Below the pieces are notes generated by a model. That model made no database searches. It saw only the letters and a list, made by a program, of their open reading frames with translations, and was not told the DNA's origin. The position numbers and the translations under genes are program-made. DNA of 64,000 bases from Asterella californica (taxonomy: Eukaryota; Streptophyta; Marchantiopsida; Marchantiales; Aytoniaceae): positions 27,130,001-27,194,000 of the forward strand of contig JAYKYS010000005.1 in assembly GCA_036924285.1 (NCBI GenBank), read 5' to 3'. Positions 43,222-54,700 of the stretch are shown here, piece after piece. Positions within the stretch are counted from its first letter, which is position 1, and every line of letters begins with the position of its first letter.

Positions 43222-45443
43222 ATGAAACCCGGTGGAGATAATTCTGATAAGGGTAAGTTCGCGAAGAAACAAAAGACTCTATCTGGTTTCGTATCCATTT
43301 CTTCATCTTCTAACTCTTGTACAGATATCGAGAAAGAAAAAGATCCTTCTGTTGTCGAGCATGTCCTTTCTAGTGTAGAGGCCAAGTGTAAACAATGGGA
43401 TGATACTTGGTATGATTTGTTTGACTGGATACATTTCGATTGGGACCTTGGAAGAGTATTCTGTAAGGTATGTCGGGGTAAGAGTAAGTCATCTTTTGCT
43501 CTAGCTGGTGTTGTTAATGTCCGAGTCTCAGTCTTTCGCGATCATGCGAGTAAAACATTGCATAGGACTTTGGCTTGGGCTCAACACGGCGGAAAACAGA
43601 CTTTCAAGCAAGCATACGAAATAGCGAACAGGACTTGCAACAGGACGCTGCTTACTTTATTTCGTGCTGCTTATTTCGTTGGTAGAGAATGTATTGCATT
43701 CTCAAAGTTTCCGGTTCTTTGCAGAATGTTGAAAACTATTTCATCTTATATGACAGACAATATCTATCATGATGACAAGACGTGCGTAGAGATGATCACC
43801 CGCATTAGCTCTGTTATGCAGAAACGTACACTTCTTCGAGTTCAGCGTAGTAGTCTGATGTGTGATGAAGCGACTGATATTGCTATGCATGACCAGTCAT
43901 TTGGTTATCTTTGCAATCTTCATGGAAGAAGGTCATGTGATTACCAACTTTCTTGGTCTTATTAGATTGTCTGAGAAGCATGCGGAGACAATAACAGAAA
44001 CTATTCTCAAACTAATGAAGGTGTGGGGGCTAGAACATGAGAAAATAGTAAGTTTTGGTTCTGATGGAGCTTCAGTAATAACTTGTATATAGAACAGAGC
44101 TGTAACTCGATTGAAACGTATTGTGCAATCTTTTTATGCTTACCTCTCATTGTGTTGCTCATCGTTGTAATTTAGCATTGTTGAAGACCTCTAGACACAT
44201 TTCGTGTGTGATCCTTAGTGAGAATGTAGATGATGTGATAAATGCAGTAGCTCTGTACTTTAAGAGATCTACTAAGAGAAAAGAAGGTTTAGAAGCTTTA
44301 CAATCCAAATTTGCAGATTCTCGTAAGTTCCTCAAGCGTTATAATCGAATGCGGTGGTTGTCTCGTTGGAGTGTAGTAACTAGTCTCTCTGACTCTTTGG
44401 AGTCAGTTTTGTATTTTATGTCTAAAGTGGATCTCACCGAGGATCATGGAGTAGATGGTCAGCTTTTCAAGAAGCTGCGCTCTTTCAAGACTGTGTATTG
44501 TCTGTTTTTTCTTGCTGATATTTTACAGTCTCTGAGTGTGTTGTCTCGGATTTTTCAACAGAGATTTGTAGATGTTAGTACCATCGATGCGTTGATTGCT
44601 GATGAAGTTGCTATCATCCGAATGCATTATACTGTCGATCCTAGTGTTAACATTGATGCTTTCTTCATCAATGAAGATACTGGGTATCATCTTTTGCCTG
44701 ATTATGGTCTGGAAGGTGGCTTCTTGAAGCGTCTGCATTCAAAGGTAAGAGGTACTTTCTTCCATTCTTTTCAACCAGAGAGGGATCGGTTGGGAAGAGA
44801 TTTGGAAGAGGCGGTGAGTTTCCAGAAGAGTTTTTCTGAGGCTATTTGTGCGCAGCTATTGGAGAGATTTTCTAACAATAATCTGGTTGGAGCATTTAAG
44901 ATTTTATCTCCTTCACAGATGCCATCTCAACTAGTTCTTTTCCACGAGTGGGGAACTAAAGAAGTTCAACTTCTTTGTGCTCATTTTGGGACGGAGAAAC
45001 ATGTGAGTGGGGTCTCACGAGCCCCTTTTGTGCAACTTGTTTCTGTTAAATTAGAGTTTCAACAATTCAAAACTCACGCACATAGTGAGTTTAAGGAGTC
45101 CTCGTTTAAAAATCTGTGGGCGATGATAAGTTTCAGTGACACTTTGAAGTGTAAGTATCCACAACTATCTATCTTGGCTGATATTGCTCGTGTTCAATGT
45201 GTCTCTACAGCACACTGTGAGAGGGCATTCAGTACTCAAAGTGTTATTAAGACGAAGTACAGGAATTGTCTGCAGATAGCAAACTTGGACAGTGTCATGC
45301 GTTTGAACTTAGAAGGACCTGAGGACTCTTTTGATGATCTGCTATCAGATGTAGTGGCAATCTGGAAAAGCATTATCCACCATCGTCGCTTCGTTAATAA
45401 CCCCCAGATTTACATGGTTGATGCAGAGAACAAGCAAACTTAA
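43222..45443 (+). pseudogene. hAT transposase, frameshifted
   Basis: From MKPGGDNSDK, a TTF/BED-like zinc finger (FCKVC...HASKTLH) lies about residues 85-120. The RNase H-like catalytic region follows, with aspartates in LMCDEATD and SFGSDGAS. The C-terminal hATC dimerisation region contains CERAFSTQSVIKTKYRNCL with the expected glutamate. Breaks: a frameshift near 43900, an in-frame TAG near 44090 and a second frameshift near 44125. The long downstream frame from 44121 is otherwise open. The sequence resembles the ZNF862/KIAA1586-like hAT branch more than Ac; that placement is from memory of motifs. Confidence 0.88.
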
Positions 45444-45574
45444 TTTGAACAACTTTGATATTCTGTTTCATCTTCAGTATTTCATTTTTTGCACATAACA
45501 TACTTGAGTACTTTAGTTTTTGTGGATAGACTTGTTATAGTACTTTTGATGCTTTCATAGATAGATTAGTTAGG

Positions 45575-45643
45575 TCTTCTGGTCCCAACTGGTAGAGATA
45601 TTCAGGTTTAAACCTGAATGCAGGTTCAACTCCTGCCAGAAGA
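45575..45643 (+). ncRNA. tRNA-like sequence inside hAT
   Basis: A 69-nt cloverleaf can be drawn. The 7-bp acceptor stem is TCTTCTG/CAGAAGA. A D-arm-like CCAACTGGTAGAGA follows, then a palindromic anticodon-position arm (45600-45619), and a perfect T arm GCAGG-TTCAACT-CCTGC. GGTTCAACTCC matches the Pol III B box. The anticodon arm has a 7-bp stem with a 6-nt loop and there is no variable loop, so this is tRNA-derived or tRNA-like, not a normal tRNA gene. I assign no anticodon. Confidence 0.5.
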
Positions 45644-45649
45644 GTTCTA

Positions 45650-46075
45650 AAACCGTTCCGTTCACTACAAAGTTCAAAAACCGTTAACTTGCGAAGTTGT
45701 AACTTGGAAAGTTGTAAACGGTTAATCTTGTAAACCTGTAAACTGTTTAACTTGTAAATCTTGTAACTTGTAAACTGTTTACTTCGGAACTGTAAACCTG
45801 TAAACTGGTTATCTTGTAAACTTGTAAACTGTTTAACTGTAAATCTGTAAACTAGTAATCTGCAAACTTTCGGAACTGTAAACCTGTATGCTGGTTATCT
45901 GCAAACTTTCGAAACAGTGGAAAACTTTTTAACTTCAACTGGTCTAAATTTTTTTGAACAGGATTCAAACCCATAAACCTGTATGCTGGTTATCTGCAAA
46001 CTTTCGAAACAGTGGAAAACTTTTTAACTTCAACTGGTCGAAATTTTTTTGAACAGGATTCAAACCCATAATATG
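45650..46075 (+). repeat. Right subterminal repeats of hAT
   Basis: About 45690-45870 is a cluster of short TGTAAACYTG/AACTGTTT units. It is followed by two direct copies of a roughly 95-bp block (45881-45974 and 45976-46071) that share CTGTATGCTGGTTATCTGCA and GAACAGGATTCAAACCCATA. Their position near the terminus suggests transposase-binding or end-recognition sequence. Confidence 0.75.
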
Positions 46076-46724
46076 AAGATAAAGCCGGTTATCATAACCT
46101 GACAAGAAGCAAACGGATACTGTTCGAGTATCATGTTATTCTCCCGGTTTATGATCCTTCAGTAAAGGAAAACCCGGTTATTGGGGGTTGGAATTTTGTG
46201 AAACAGTTCAAAACCTCGTGGAATCGGAAAAAAACCGGTGTCCGAAAATTTTTACCCCGAGCGCTGACCTCGTTAATGAATATAGTGCCCAATGACTTCT
46301 CGAGCCGTCGTTGCTCTTACTTGTTAGTCTTTTGTTTTCCATTTCCATAACATACCAAAAGATATGAAAAATTTAATGTTACGATTCTGGAAGACTTGAT
46401 TCAACTTCGGGGATCCTAAAATATATTAATCACACTCTAGAGATCTCATTTGAGAGATATGACTATAATATACATTTGTAATCGATCTTCCAGTTTTACA
46501 TGTGTAGTCATGATTATATGTTCCAACCCAGAAATCGAGTGTATGTTATGACGAGGTTTCACTGCAGCATCTCTCAAGCAGGATCCTCTCGACAGCGTTT
46601 ACGTACGACAGTAGCTAGGAAAGACTCAATGTGGCAGCATCTGAACGACTTGGTCCGTGGAAGCCTAGGTCAAGCCAGCCATTCCCAGCTTCGGCACAGA
46701 CTCATGATGGAAAAGGAAGGAATA

Positions 46725-47420
46725 ATCCATTGACACTGCTCTTCAGTTACACATATCCTTTTCTCCTCCAATGTATGGCGTTGTTGTGATCAAAATGCTG
46801 ACTTGTTTCCGTACCGTAACTCAACCGATTCCGGTGAATAATGAGACCAATAGGCTGAATTCTTCTGCAACTCTTCAACCTGCTTATGGGCTCTTTAGAT
46901 TTTACGTTCACCTTGCATCCATCCTGCATCCATCCTGCAGAGTCCCACTCGGTCTTTCACCGAGCTGTCAGTAGAATTAATAAACCCTTAGATCATCCAA
47001 TCAGTCAATCAGCAGAAAGCTGAGATTCCTATAAGCGCAATCGCGGTCGTGTGTCTTCTGGATCATACCACCCTTTTGAGATGCTGAGGTTATCATCTTA
47101 CATTCTGATTCGAACAGTTCTCTCTTTGCTAAAGAACTAGTCTAAGAACCGATGAGGGCAACGTGCACGATCATTTATAATAGTATTGTCAAACATCTAC
47201 TAGCTAGATCTGAGTTGCAACTGCCTGTGCCTGTGCCTATGAAGGGACCTTCCCAAGATTCTCCAGAAATTCCATCCGGAGGAATTTCGAATAGTAGCCA
47301 GGAAGAGAGACTGACGTGTACGTCCCCGTGGCCATGAGGGAGCTTCTGCATACAAATAGATGGCTGCAACCCTCTCCGAAACAGCACCTTCCGTTCTGTG
47401 TCATTCTTCGCCTTCCCAGT
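46725..47420 (-). repeat. Peroxidase-upstream duplicated segment (right copy)
   Basis: This is the inverted homologue of 39070-39780. It lies about 1.6 kb upstream of the truncated peroxidase exon at 49066, in the orientation expected if that exon and its promoter came from an inverted duplication of the 37-39.8 kb locus. Confidence 0.8.
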
Positions 47421-48432
47421 CACCCGCACAGGGAGAAATCGATGGCTACCTAGATTCAGGACGGATGGACCGGAGAATATTACACGACTCGCCTGAATCA
47501 TATACGTAAAAAGTCTGTATTCGAGGAATTCATGGTTTGGTCTTCCTCGTAAGGAGCGTTTTGCAGACGCTGAGAAGAAATCATTTTTTTAACTCGGTAA
47601 AAACTGATGTTCATTATCACAGTAGTGTATTATTCCTTGTTTTGACAAGAAACGATATTTACTCCGTGGAAAAATGCGCACTTCGTGTAATGGAAATAAC
47701 AAAGAAGATGTGAGAAATATTACATCTAAGTTATGTGAGTCTTACTTTAAGTGAATGTCGAATTCTTCTTCAGACACTTGAGTCACCTACTGTACATCAT
47801 GGTAGTTTAGAGCAGCCTGGAAAGCGAAGGGTTTACTGCATGGAATGTTCGAATTCCTGGCATCAAGTACCAGCTATTTCCGGGCCGGGCTTATGTAGGC
47901 TAGCTTGACTTCTCCGAAAATTACAAGACAGACTGCAAAGTCTGCACGTTCAAGGGCTCTATCGAGCTCTGGTGGCTTGCCTCTACCTGCCCTCTGAGAT
48001 ATATATAAAGCAGGTGCAGTGTTACATTTCCTCCAAAGATCAAGCAACGGTTGAATGAAAGAGCTTGAAGAAAAAGTTGTTATCGAATGTAGAACTGCAG
48101 AGATAATATATTATACAGAGGCTTGCAATTGCCCTTACAAGGGTCACCATCTGTATGAGGTCCGGATACATGGGCTGCATATATTTTCTCGTGCAGGATA
48201 GGGACCGTGGACAGATCTACAAAATCAGAACCGGCCGGTGAAAGAAAAGAAAAGAGGATGTCATGTTTCTGCTGTAGGTCTCCAACTTTGGACTCTGACA
48301 CACCTTCCTAGACACGGTAGATAAAGCCTGCATGCACGGTCTACAAAATCGTAGGATCAGATACCATTCCTTACCGATTATGTACCTGCGATGACTATAT
48401 ATTCATTTAGTTTAGCTTTTAATTTAGACCTG

Positions 48433-48627
48433 TTAAACCTGATTCACTACAGTCAGCGTCGGTATTGCAGTACCTCCGAGGGTAGTGGCACGTGGTCTCT
48501 GCACGTTCCCTTTCACGATATCAAGAACACCATGGGCCCTGAGCTGCAAGATTGTCTTGTGTTTCCAAAGTGTGAAATATGTGCCGTCGAACTTGACCCA
48601 GTCTTTGGTGTCAAAGGGGGCAGACAT
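48433..48627 (-). pseudogene. Ty1/copia gag N-terminal fragment
   Basis: The minus-strand 64-residue frame reads MSAPFDTKDWVKFDG, then YFTLWKHKTILQLRAHGV. This fits the F-x-G-x-N/T-Y/F-x-x-W pattern of copia Gag N-termini. It ends abruptly, and no protease, integrase or RT of copia type follows on the left. A copia 5' LTR and methionine-tRNA primer site sit in the right order to its right. Confidence 0.75.
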
Positions 48628-48799
48628 TCTGTATCAGATTGATCGCTAGAACGATGAAGTTCTGTTAACGAAGGTACAGAATCTTAGTGCGTGAAGCGTC
48701 CTTCTCGCAGCAGCTGAAGCGTCCTCCAACTGCTCTCATCTAAGGGCCGAAGGTCTATCTAGTGCCTATGCTATTGTGCTAGTGCATCAACAAAGCAAA

Positions 48800-49065
48800 G
48801 CTCTGATACCTGTTGGAAATGGACTGCTAGTTGAATAGGCTAAGGCAAAACTCTAAGTCACGGCATAAGGACAGTATGAGAGTATGGGAGAGGTCCTCAA
48901 GAGAGTGTGGGCAGAACCAAGTAAAATGATTACTCAATAGTGTACAATGGCCTTGGGCCAGGATAATATACCTTGGGTCTTGGCCTTGGTGACCTTACGA
49001 AAAGTCACCACCTAATAACCTGAACCGGTAACTGTCACAAGGAGTATTCACACTGTATTCTAACA
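48800..49065 (-). mobile_element. Copia 5' LTR and primer-binding site
   Basis: On the minus strand the LTR runs 49065 to 48811, from TGTTAGAATA to TTCCAACA, 255 bp. It is followed directly by GGTATCAGAGC (48810-48800), the classic initiator-methionine tRNA primer site. It abuts the truncated peroxidase exon at 49066, so the element, or what remains of it, inserted in that exon. No 3' LTR is seen. Confidence 0.85.
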
Positions 49066-49260
49066 AGGCGGAATCGATGATTCCCAAAGCACTCCGTGAT
49101 GAACTCGACAAGAACTTGAAAGATGCAGCTGGACTTATCCGCTTGGCGTTCCATGACTGGTCCGCCGAGGTACGTTTCCTTCCTAGGAGTCGTACATGTA
49201 CCTAGACTTCCATGCAAACTGAACTCAGTCTAGAATGTAAATTACATGATAAGATTGAGA
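49066..49260 (+). pseudogene. Truncated class III peroxidase exon 1
   Basis: The sequence matches exon 1 of the intact gene from the GCGGAATCG codons (QAES) through LIRLAFHD to the splice donor at 49169/49170, and then the start of intron 1. The signal peptide is missing because the copia LTR begins at that point. HDCFVE has become HDWSAE, removing a disulfide cysteine. No exons 2-4 follow. Confidence 0.88.
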
Positions 49261-49483
49261 GCAGAAACACAGGGAGTTTTTGTGGTCACCTCACATTAAG
49301 TACCACCATACAGATGGAATTCGACCAATGTAGTCTTTAGACAGAGGGAGAAATTCGGCTCTCCTCACTATGATATTATACCATGTTTGGGACTTGATTT
49401 TACTCTAAAGTTGAGAGAATTCTGAATTATTTCACCAACAATGAATACCATGTTTCTAATCTAATGTGAATTAATCAGAATAT

Positions 49484-49625
49484 GATGTTGTAATTCCAAC
49501 GTCCAAACAATAGTAACTCTCAACATAACTTTGGTAATCTGGTATAATCCAGATGTCAAAACAGTAAATTAACTCTGATACCATGTTGTAATTCTAACGT
49601 TGAAACAGAGGCAATTCATGATGTA
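49484..49625 (+). repeat. Copia-like LTR remnant, two copies
   Basis: TGTTGTAATTCYAACGTY occurs at about 49484 and 49592. The second is preceded by ACTCTGATACCA, the complement of a methionine-tRNA primer site. This is the signature of a minus-strand copia LTR border. I could not find the other LTR end. Confidence 0.45.
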
Positions 49626-49699
49626 ACTTAAAAAAAAGCTTCGATATCAAAATGATGTGAATTCACCACAAATCATAAGTATAAGCTCCATATATGAAT

Positions 49700-52150
49700 A
49701 GGGGCTAAATTCACCACAAAACATTGTATTTGGAAGATCAATCCAGTAGTACTGAGATCTTCATTAACATAGCTTTAGTGTGAACACAATATCAATAGTG
49801 CGAATCCATCACTAATTGTTGGTGTATTTACTGCATATTGATCTTGAAAATACAGCCTAATTGAGCAATGTATATTCCTCTCTATAGAAAAAGCCTACTT
49901 CATTCTTCAGTAAAGCTGCAGGTCCAAACTTTGATGGAGTGAGTGTTGATGGGTTGCTCAACTATAAACCTAACAGTTTATCATCTGGAAGTTCATAGGA
50001 TCAAATTCATCAAAGGATAAGTCATTTCAAACGTATACATACCAGCAAATACTCTTTCACGCATACGAAATGCATTGTTTTCACTCATCTTCGCAAGGAA
50101 ATAATGTTGAATCGTGTAGATCTTTGGCCTGAGTAAACTGAACAAAGACGATGAGCTTGTTGTTGAGCTCGTGCTTCATCTTGTGAAAGTCTATTATGTA
50201 GTAGCTACTTATCAATGACGACATCATAAAAAATTAAAAATATCATTTGATAAAAGTCCAGTTGCTTGTAGCACTCGCTACGAGATGCTCTTAATCGCTC
50301 CACTCATCTGTCCATAGATAGGGTTTGAAAAATAGTAAAACAACCCATAATCCCGAGAGCTAGATCGTTTTTGCGTTTTGGATATGAAGTCTCATTTACA
50401 TTTCATTTCTAAATCCATATAAATATCCTTGAAAATCATAATTACAAATCCTAGCATTATAAGATCAGCTATTGATGCACCAACAATTAGTACTCCCATA
50501 ACTCCATATTTCTATTCTGACAGATTTAATTTCAGGAGGCGGTCATAGTCTTCGTTCACTTTGTCATCATCTTCCCGTCCAATGGCGTCGAGCTCCAAGT
50601 CAAAAAGATTAACTCTCCAACTGAGTAATCACTACCTCTTGATTTTGCCATCATCATCAATTTTTTCGACTCAATTGATCTGGCTCTAAAATCTCTAGAT
50701 CTGACGATATTGAAGATGGGTCCTGGACTCGACTCGATGCTTTTCTTTGCATAGTACGCGAAGCGTACGTCTGACCTCTTCTTTGCGGTACTTGAGAAGA
50801 TTCGGCTCCTGAATGTATGCTCCGACATCCAAGACTAGATGTCACAAAACACAACAAGAACAGATGTCAAACGATGAGCATGCATTTTAATCCAAGTTTT
50901 GACTTATGTTACATACATCGCTCCAAATATGCATGATTGTGATATGCTCTAATCTTCATCTTTGATTTGTGTGTCTTCGCACACAAACAAATCACACCTT
51001 TACTTGCATGGACTGGTAGCTACTCATAGTGTCATTCTGAAGTTTAGATGCAAAGAAATGATACTCTACGTAACCTGTGCAGAAATAGACCTAATGAGTA
51101 TGCAAACATGAGTTCAAAAGGTGATAGATGTCAAGTTCACACGCTTGTGAGGAAGACCTGCAGGTGTGTTGAGGATTCATGCAGCATTATGCTGTATGAA
51201 TCAACGAAAAACATATTCGCAACAAAAGCAAGTATAAGCACTTTAAATTTCCAGAATAGCGCTGTAAGCACTGACTCAAAATGAATTTCGAGGTGCGAGA
51301 TGTGTGACAGCTTGCTAGGTAGGTAATGTTTATAACTTACAAATTGGCGATAACGGTAGTCTGCATGAAGATGGTAGTATCAACGTTGTCACCTGCAGCA
51401 ATATCATCCCAGACTACAATACCTCTGTACCACGATCAAGCAATACGACAGGACACACTATCTCACAAGAAGCCAATGCCCGCACCTTTCACCAAACCAC
51501 TTTGATGCTCAGCTCTCAGGTCTTGACTAGAGCATGTGAGTAGCGTTGAATGGATCAATCCTACACAACAAAGGAAAACATCATTAGAAATCTGAGACAA
51601 AGTTTGATATACCATGGAGTCGTGATCAATATCAGATAGCCAGCTAGATGTGAAACTCTTGATAGTTGATAATCAAGTTCGATCTCCAAGTATTACTATA
51701 GCAGTTATATTTAGTCATTATGGTTTGTTATGAACATACCTCTTCAGCAATAGTTCTTACTTTTTCATATTAGCTTGGGTCTTGTTTGAGAGTCCAAACA
51801 TCAGGTAAACATACACAGGGAGAATTTACGATAGTCCTGGATTGGAAGACTTCGAAAAGCTGGAATTTTCACATATCGGATAACAGTCCCCACATACTGA
51901 TTCATTTTGTATCTTGTTATTAGTTACCTCTTATATTGTTCTGGGTATTTCACTGAGATAAAGTCTGCATGTTCAATACCTGCGATTCATTGATTCCCCT
52001 TCGCACTGCAGTTCAAGCAGATCTGACTAAAGCGTGACCAGGACCAGTCTACTGACCGTGACCAGTCTCAACAGCAGAGACGTTTAAGTGAATCCTTCGT
52101 GCTTTTCGTGAATCTTGTGTGAAAGCAACTAGAGCGAAGAGCATCATCGC
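49700..52150. other. Unrecognised AT-rich intergenic DNA
   Basis: I see no recognisable gene. The longest frame, 50556-50828 on the minus strand, encodes a basic, serine-rich 90-residue peptide with no domain I know. Short frames elsewhere look like chance. Confidence 0.45.
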
Positions 52151-52164
52151 GATGGTTACATTTC

Positions 52165-52465
52165 TTGGGAGAGCCAGCGCCGAGAGAAACCAGCATTGCA
52201 GAGCCGGGCTACGAGCGTTCGATCGTTGCAGATCACTACGTTTTAGCACTAATTTGAATTAGAGATCTGCGAAGTACTCATACGTCAACCCTTATCAAGG
52301 AAAATTGGAGCACATGCGATAAACTGGAGAGAGTTTGACATCCGACGAAGAGTAAGAGTGTTTCTTGGGAGGGCCAGCGCCGAGAGAAACCAGCATTGCA
52401 GAGCCGGGCTACGAGCATTCGATCGTTGCAGATCCCTAAATTTTGACACTAATTTGAATTCGAGA
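52165..52465 (+). repeat. Direct repeat, roughly 100-bp units 197 bp apart
   Basis: Copies near 52165-52268 and 52362-52465 share GCCAGCGCCGAGAGAAACCA, GAGCCGGGCTACGAGC and TTCGATCGTTGCAGATC with few differences. The separating sequence is not repeated. The origin is unknown. Confidence 0.85.
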
Positions 52466-53419
52466 TTTAGGGTTTAGAATGTAAGTGAATATCTTATAAA
52501 GCGATGTTCACCTTGCTTCTGGTTGAATTCGAGTTTCAAATCCCTACGTTTGCACCTTTCCCTACATTTTTGTATTTTTCAGTTTTAAACTCTGTAATAA
52601 TCCGATCAAGGGTGGGTGCCAATTCTCCCTGTGATACACACCTCATGTTGTCGTTATGACAAAAATGATTGTAGTACTGACTAAGACAACCTTCCATAGC
52701 ATGGTTAATGCCAGCGAGAGACAACTGAGAAAGGTTGTACAAGTGGATATGAAGTTTTCCATCTGTGTGAGATTCATCCAATAATGATGATCAATATGAG
52801 CTTGCAATACCAACTCATACGTTAATTAGTTTGAAACAAAACTACTTTGTTTTGTCTCTGTCTAAAATATACAATGTGACAAGCATTTGATGTTAAATGA
52901 CTGAATATTAAATGTTATATTGTTTTGACTTTGACGTAGTATCATTTGACAGATCTTGTCGTATGACAGATCGTTCACAGACCTTGCCAAAAAATATCAA
53001 CTGTAATATCAAGATTCGCTGGAAATTGTAGATAGTGCTACCTGTACTCTCCTCAGTGTCAAACCACCTTATATTCTTCATCAAGATAACATCCACATAC
53101 AAGCAGCTTCATTGTTGGACGTTCTAGTGATCTAGAAACATGCCACTTCTGCATTTCATGCACAAGGTTTTATTTTATCAGAGCTTTGAGTAATGAAATT
53201 GTCACACACCCAAGAACACAACTCATCGGACACTCTGTAATATAAATGTACAAACTGATGTCTAATCCCGATGGTCATTAGTCAAGCAGCTGAACCATGA
53301 GCTTGGTCCTCAACTCATCTAGTATATTTCATGGTGGGATGGTTGTTTGCTCAGAATAAGTACCAGAGACACAAGTAGAGAACGTTCATGCATACATGAG
53401 CACTACTCATCCCTATGAC

Positions 53420-53730
53420 ATGTCAAGCCCTCCATTGACATGTACTTTGGATTGTCCGTCTTCCGTCATTCCTTATTCCTTTTAACAGGCCAATGAAGTG
53501 AGGGTCGAATCTCATTTGCTCCATGGTATCCCACAGCTAGCCCCTCTCGACACTCTATCGTACGTCTTCATGAAGTCGATCTTCATGAACAGCGAGACTC
53601 ATCTCTTTGATTCTGTCATTTCCTGCCCTAGCTTGAAACTTAGTATGTTGTCATAGATATCTCCCTTGTATGAAGCCCGTCTGTAGTACCAGGAAAGCGT
53701 TTTCCGTCTCAGTTATCCATTTCGGTAACT
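53420..53730 (-). pseudogene. LINE (non-LTR) reverse transcriptase fragment
   Basis: The minus strand reads LQTGFIQGR, DNILSFKLGQEM, a stop, SLFMKIDFMKTYDRVS and then RFDPHFIGLLKGI. These match the order of plant LINE RT blocks (QTGF-x-GR, then KIDF-x-K-AYDR, then GF-x-x-x-FI). Only about 100 residues of RT survive, with at least one in-frame stop, and the catalytic box is absent. It is a dead relic. Confidence 0.8.
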
Positions 53731-54374
53731 AGGAGTGTATGTTAGGCAGTTCCAGTTCACTGTCCCCTTCTCCATGAACCGTACGCGTCAAGTACATCAT
53801 TATGACCTGAACCCTGATACCTCAAGTAAACGTACATAATTATGCATGATACCCGCCCAGAACTCGACGTTGACATCTGGTCAGGTATCCACATCTCTCA
53901 GGAATTTTCGGAGCAGTGGAAAAGTAGAAAGCCGACCCTGCAAGAGTCAGACATTTAAAACCTGATCCCCCGTCCGTACGTCAATTTCACTTTATTTATT
54001 TATTATTTATGATACTATTTATTCATAAATTTTCTTTTGGTTAAGAACAAATGACGGCTAACGGCGCCACCCGCAGAATAAACCCGCGGCCACGTTCCCG
54101 GCCAGCGAAAGCCCCCGACCGCTCACCCTGGATTTCCCCCACCAATTGGTTAGTATGATGTGATTGGGATATGTCACCACGGTCCAGTCAAAGGTGTACC
54201 GGCTGATTCTTACTATCGTGCAAAAGCACGAATTCTCGGACGTTCATGCATATGTAAATTAAACCATGGGCGGAGTACTCACAAACTGCTTCAGAATCTG
54301 TCAAATTCATGCTGAACCTTTCAAACTACCGGTGCTAGTCCAGTTTAGACCTTAAGTCCCACCGGGTAAGGCTC

Positions 54375-54401
54375 AATGACTGTGGGACTCTCACAGTCAT
54401 T
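54375..54401. repeat. Perfect 10-bp hairpin upstream of peroxidase copy 2
   Basis: AATGACTGTG and CACAGTCATT enclose GGACTCT. It lies about 300 bp upstream of the pseudogene start, in DNA not shared with the intact copy. Confidence 0.75.
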
Positions 54402-54439
54402 ATATCATGATCACACTCAATTATTCTGGTGCTCGTATC

Positions 54440-54448
54440 TATAAAAAG
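54440..54448 (+). promoter_or_regulatory. Possible TATA box of peroxidase copy 2
   Basis: TATAAAAAG lies about 250 bp upstream of ATG 54701. Homology with the intact gene's upstream DNA begins only near 54600, so if this is a promoter it differs from that of the intact gene. No transcript evidence is available. Confidence 0.3.
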
Positions 54449-54700
54449 TAGGTCTATGGCACCTTCCTCATAAGAAAGAGCGCTACGCGTGGAGCAAGTT
54501 TGGGCACGACCAAAACGAGATTCAGTACTCTTTCTGGAATCTCAACGAGGCGTCGAGATCTGGAGCACATATAATGCTATAGCTATGTGCACTACAAACT
54601 GAAGGCTTTGAAGCTTGACTTGAAAATCTGTGTCTAGCTTAGCATCAAGTTGGACCGTTCAGTAAAACAGAGCAAAGTCAGCAGCTGGAGATTCAGCAAG

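Larger units (their letters stand above)
41021..46266 (+). mobile_element. hAT-superfamily DNA transposon, complete ends
   Basis: Perfect 12-bp terminal inverted repeats, CAGCGCTCGGGG (41021-41032) and CCCCGAGCGCTG (46255-46266), are flanked by 8-bp near-duplicates ACCTTCTT and ACCTCGTT (6 of 8 match), as expected for hAT. The interior holds a transposase reading frame (43222-45443) broken by two shifts and a stop, a 5' minisatellite and a 3' region with subterminal repeats and a tRNA-like sequence. An extra CAGCGCTCG lies at 41088. The element sits between inverted copies of peroxidase-upstream DNA. Confidence 0.93.
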
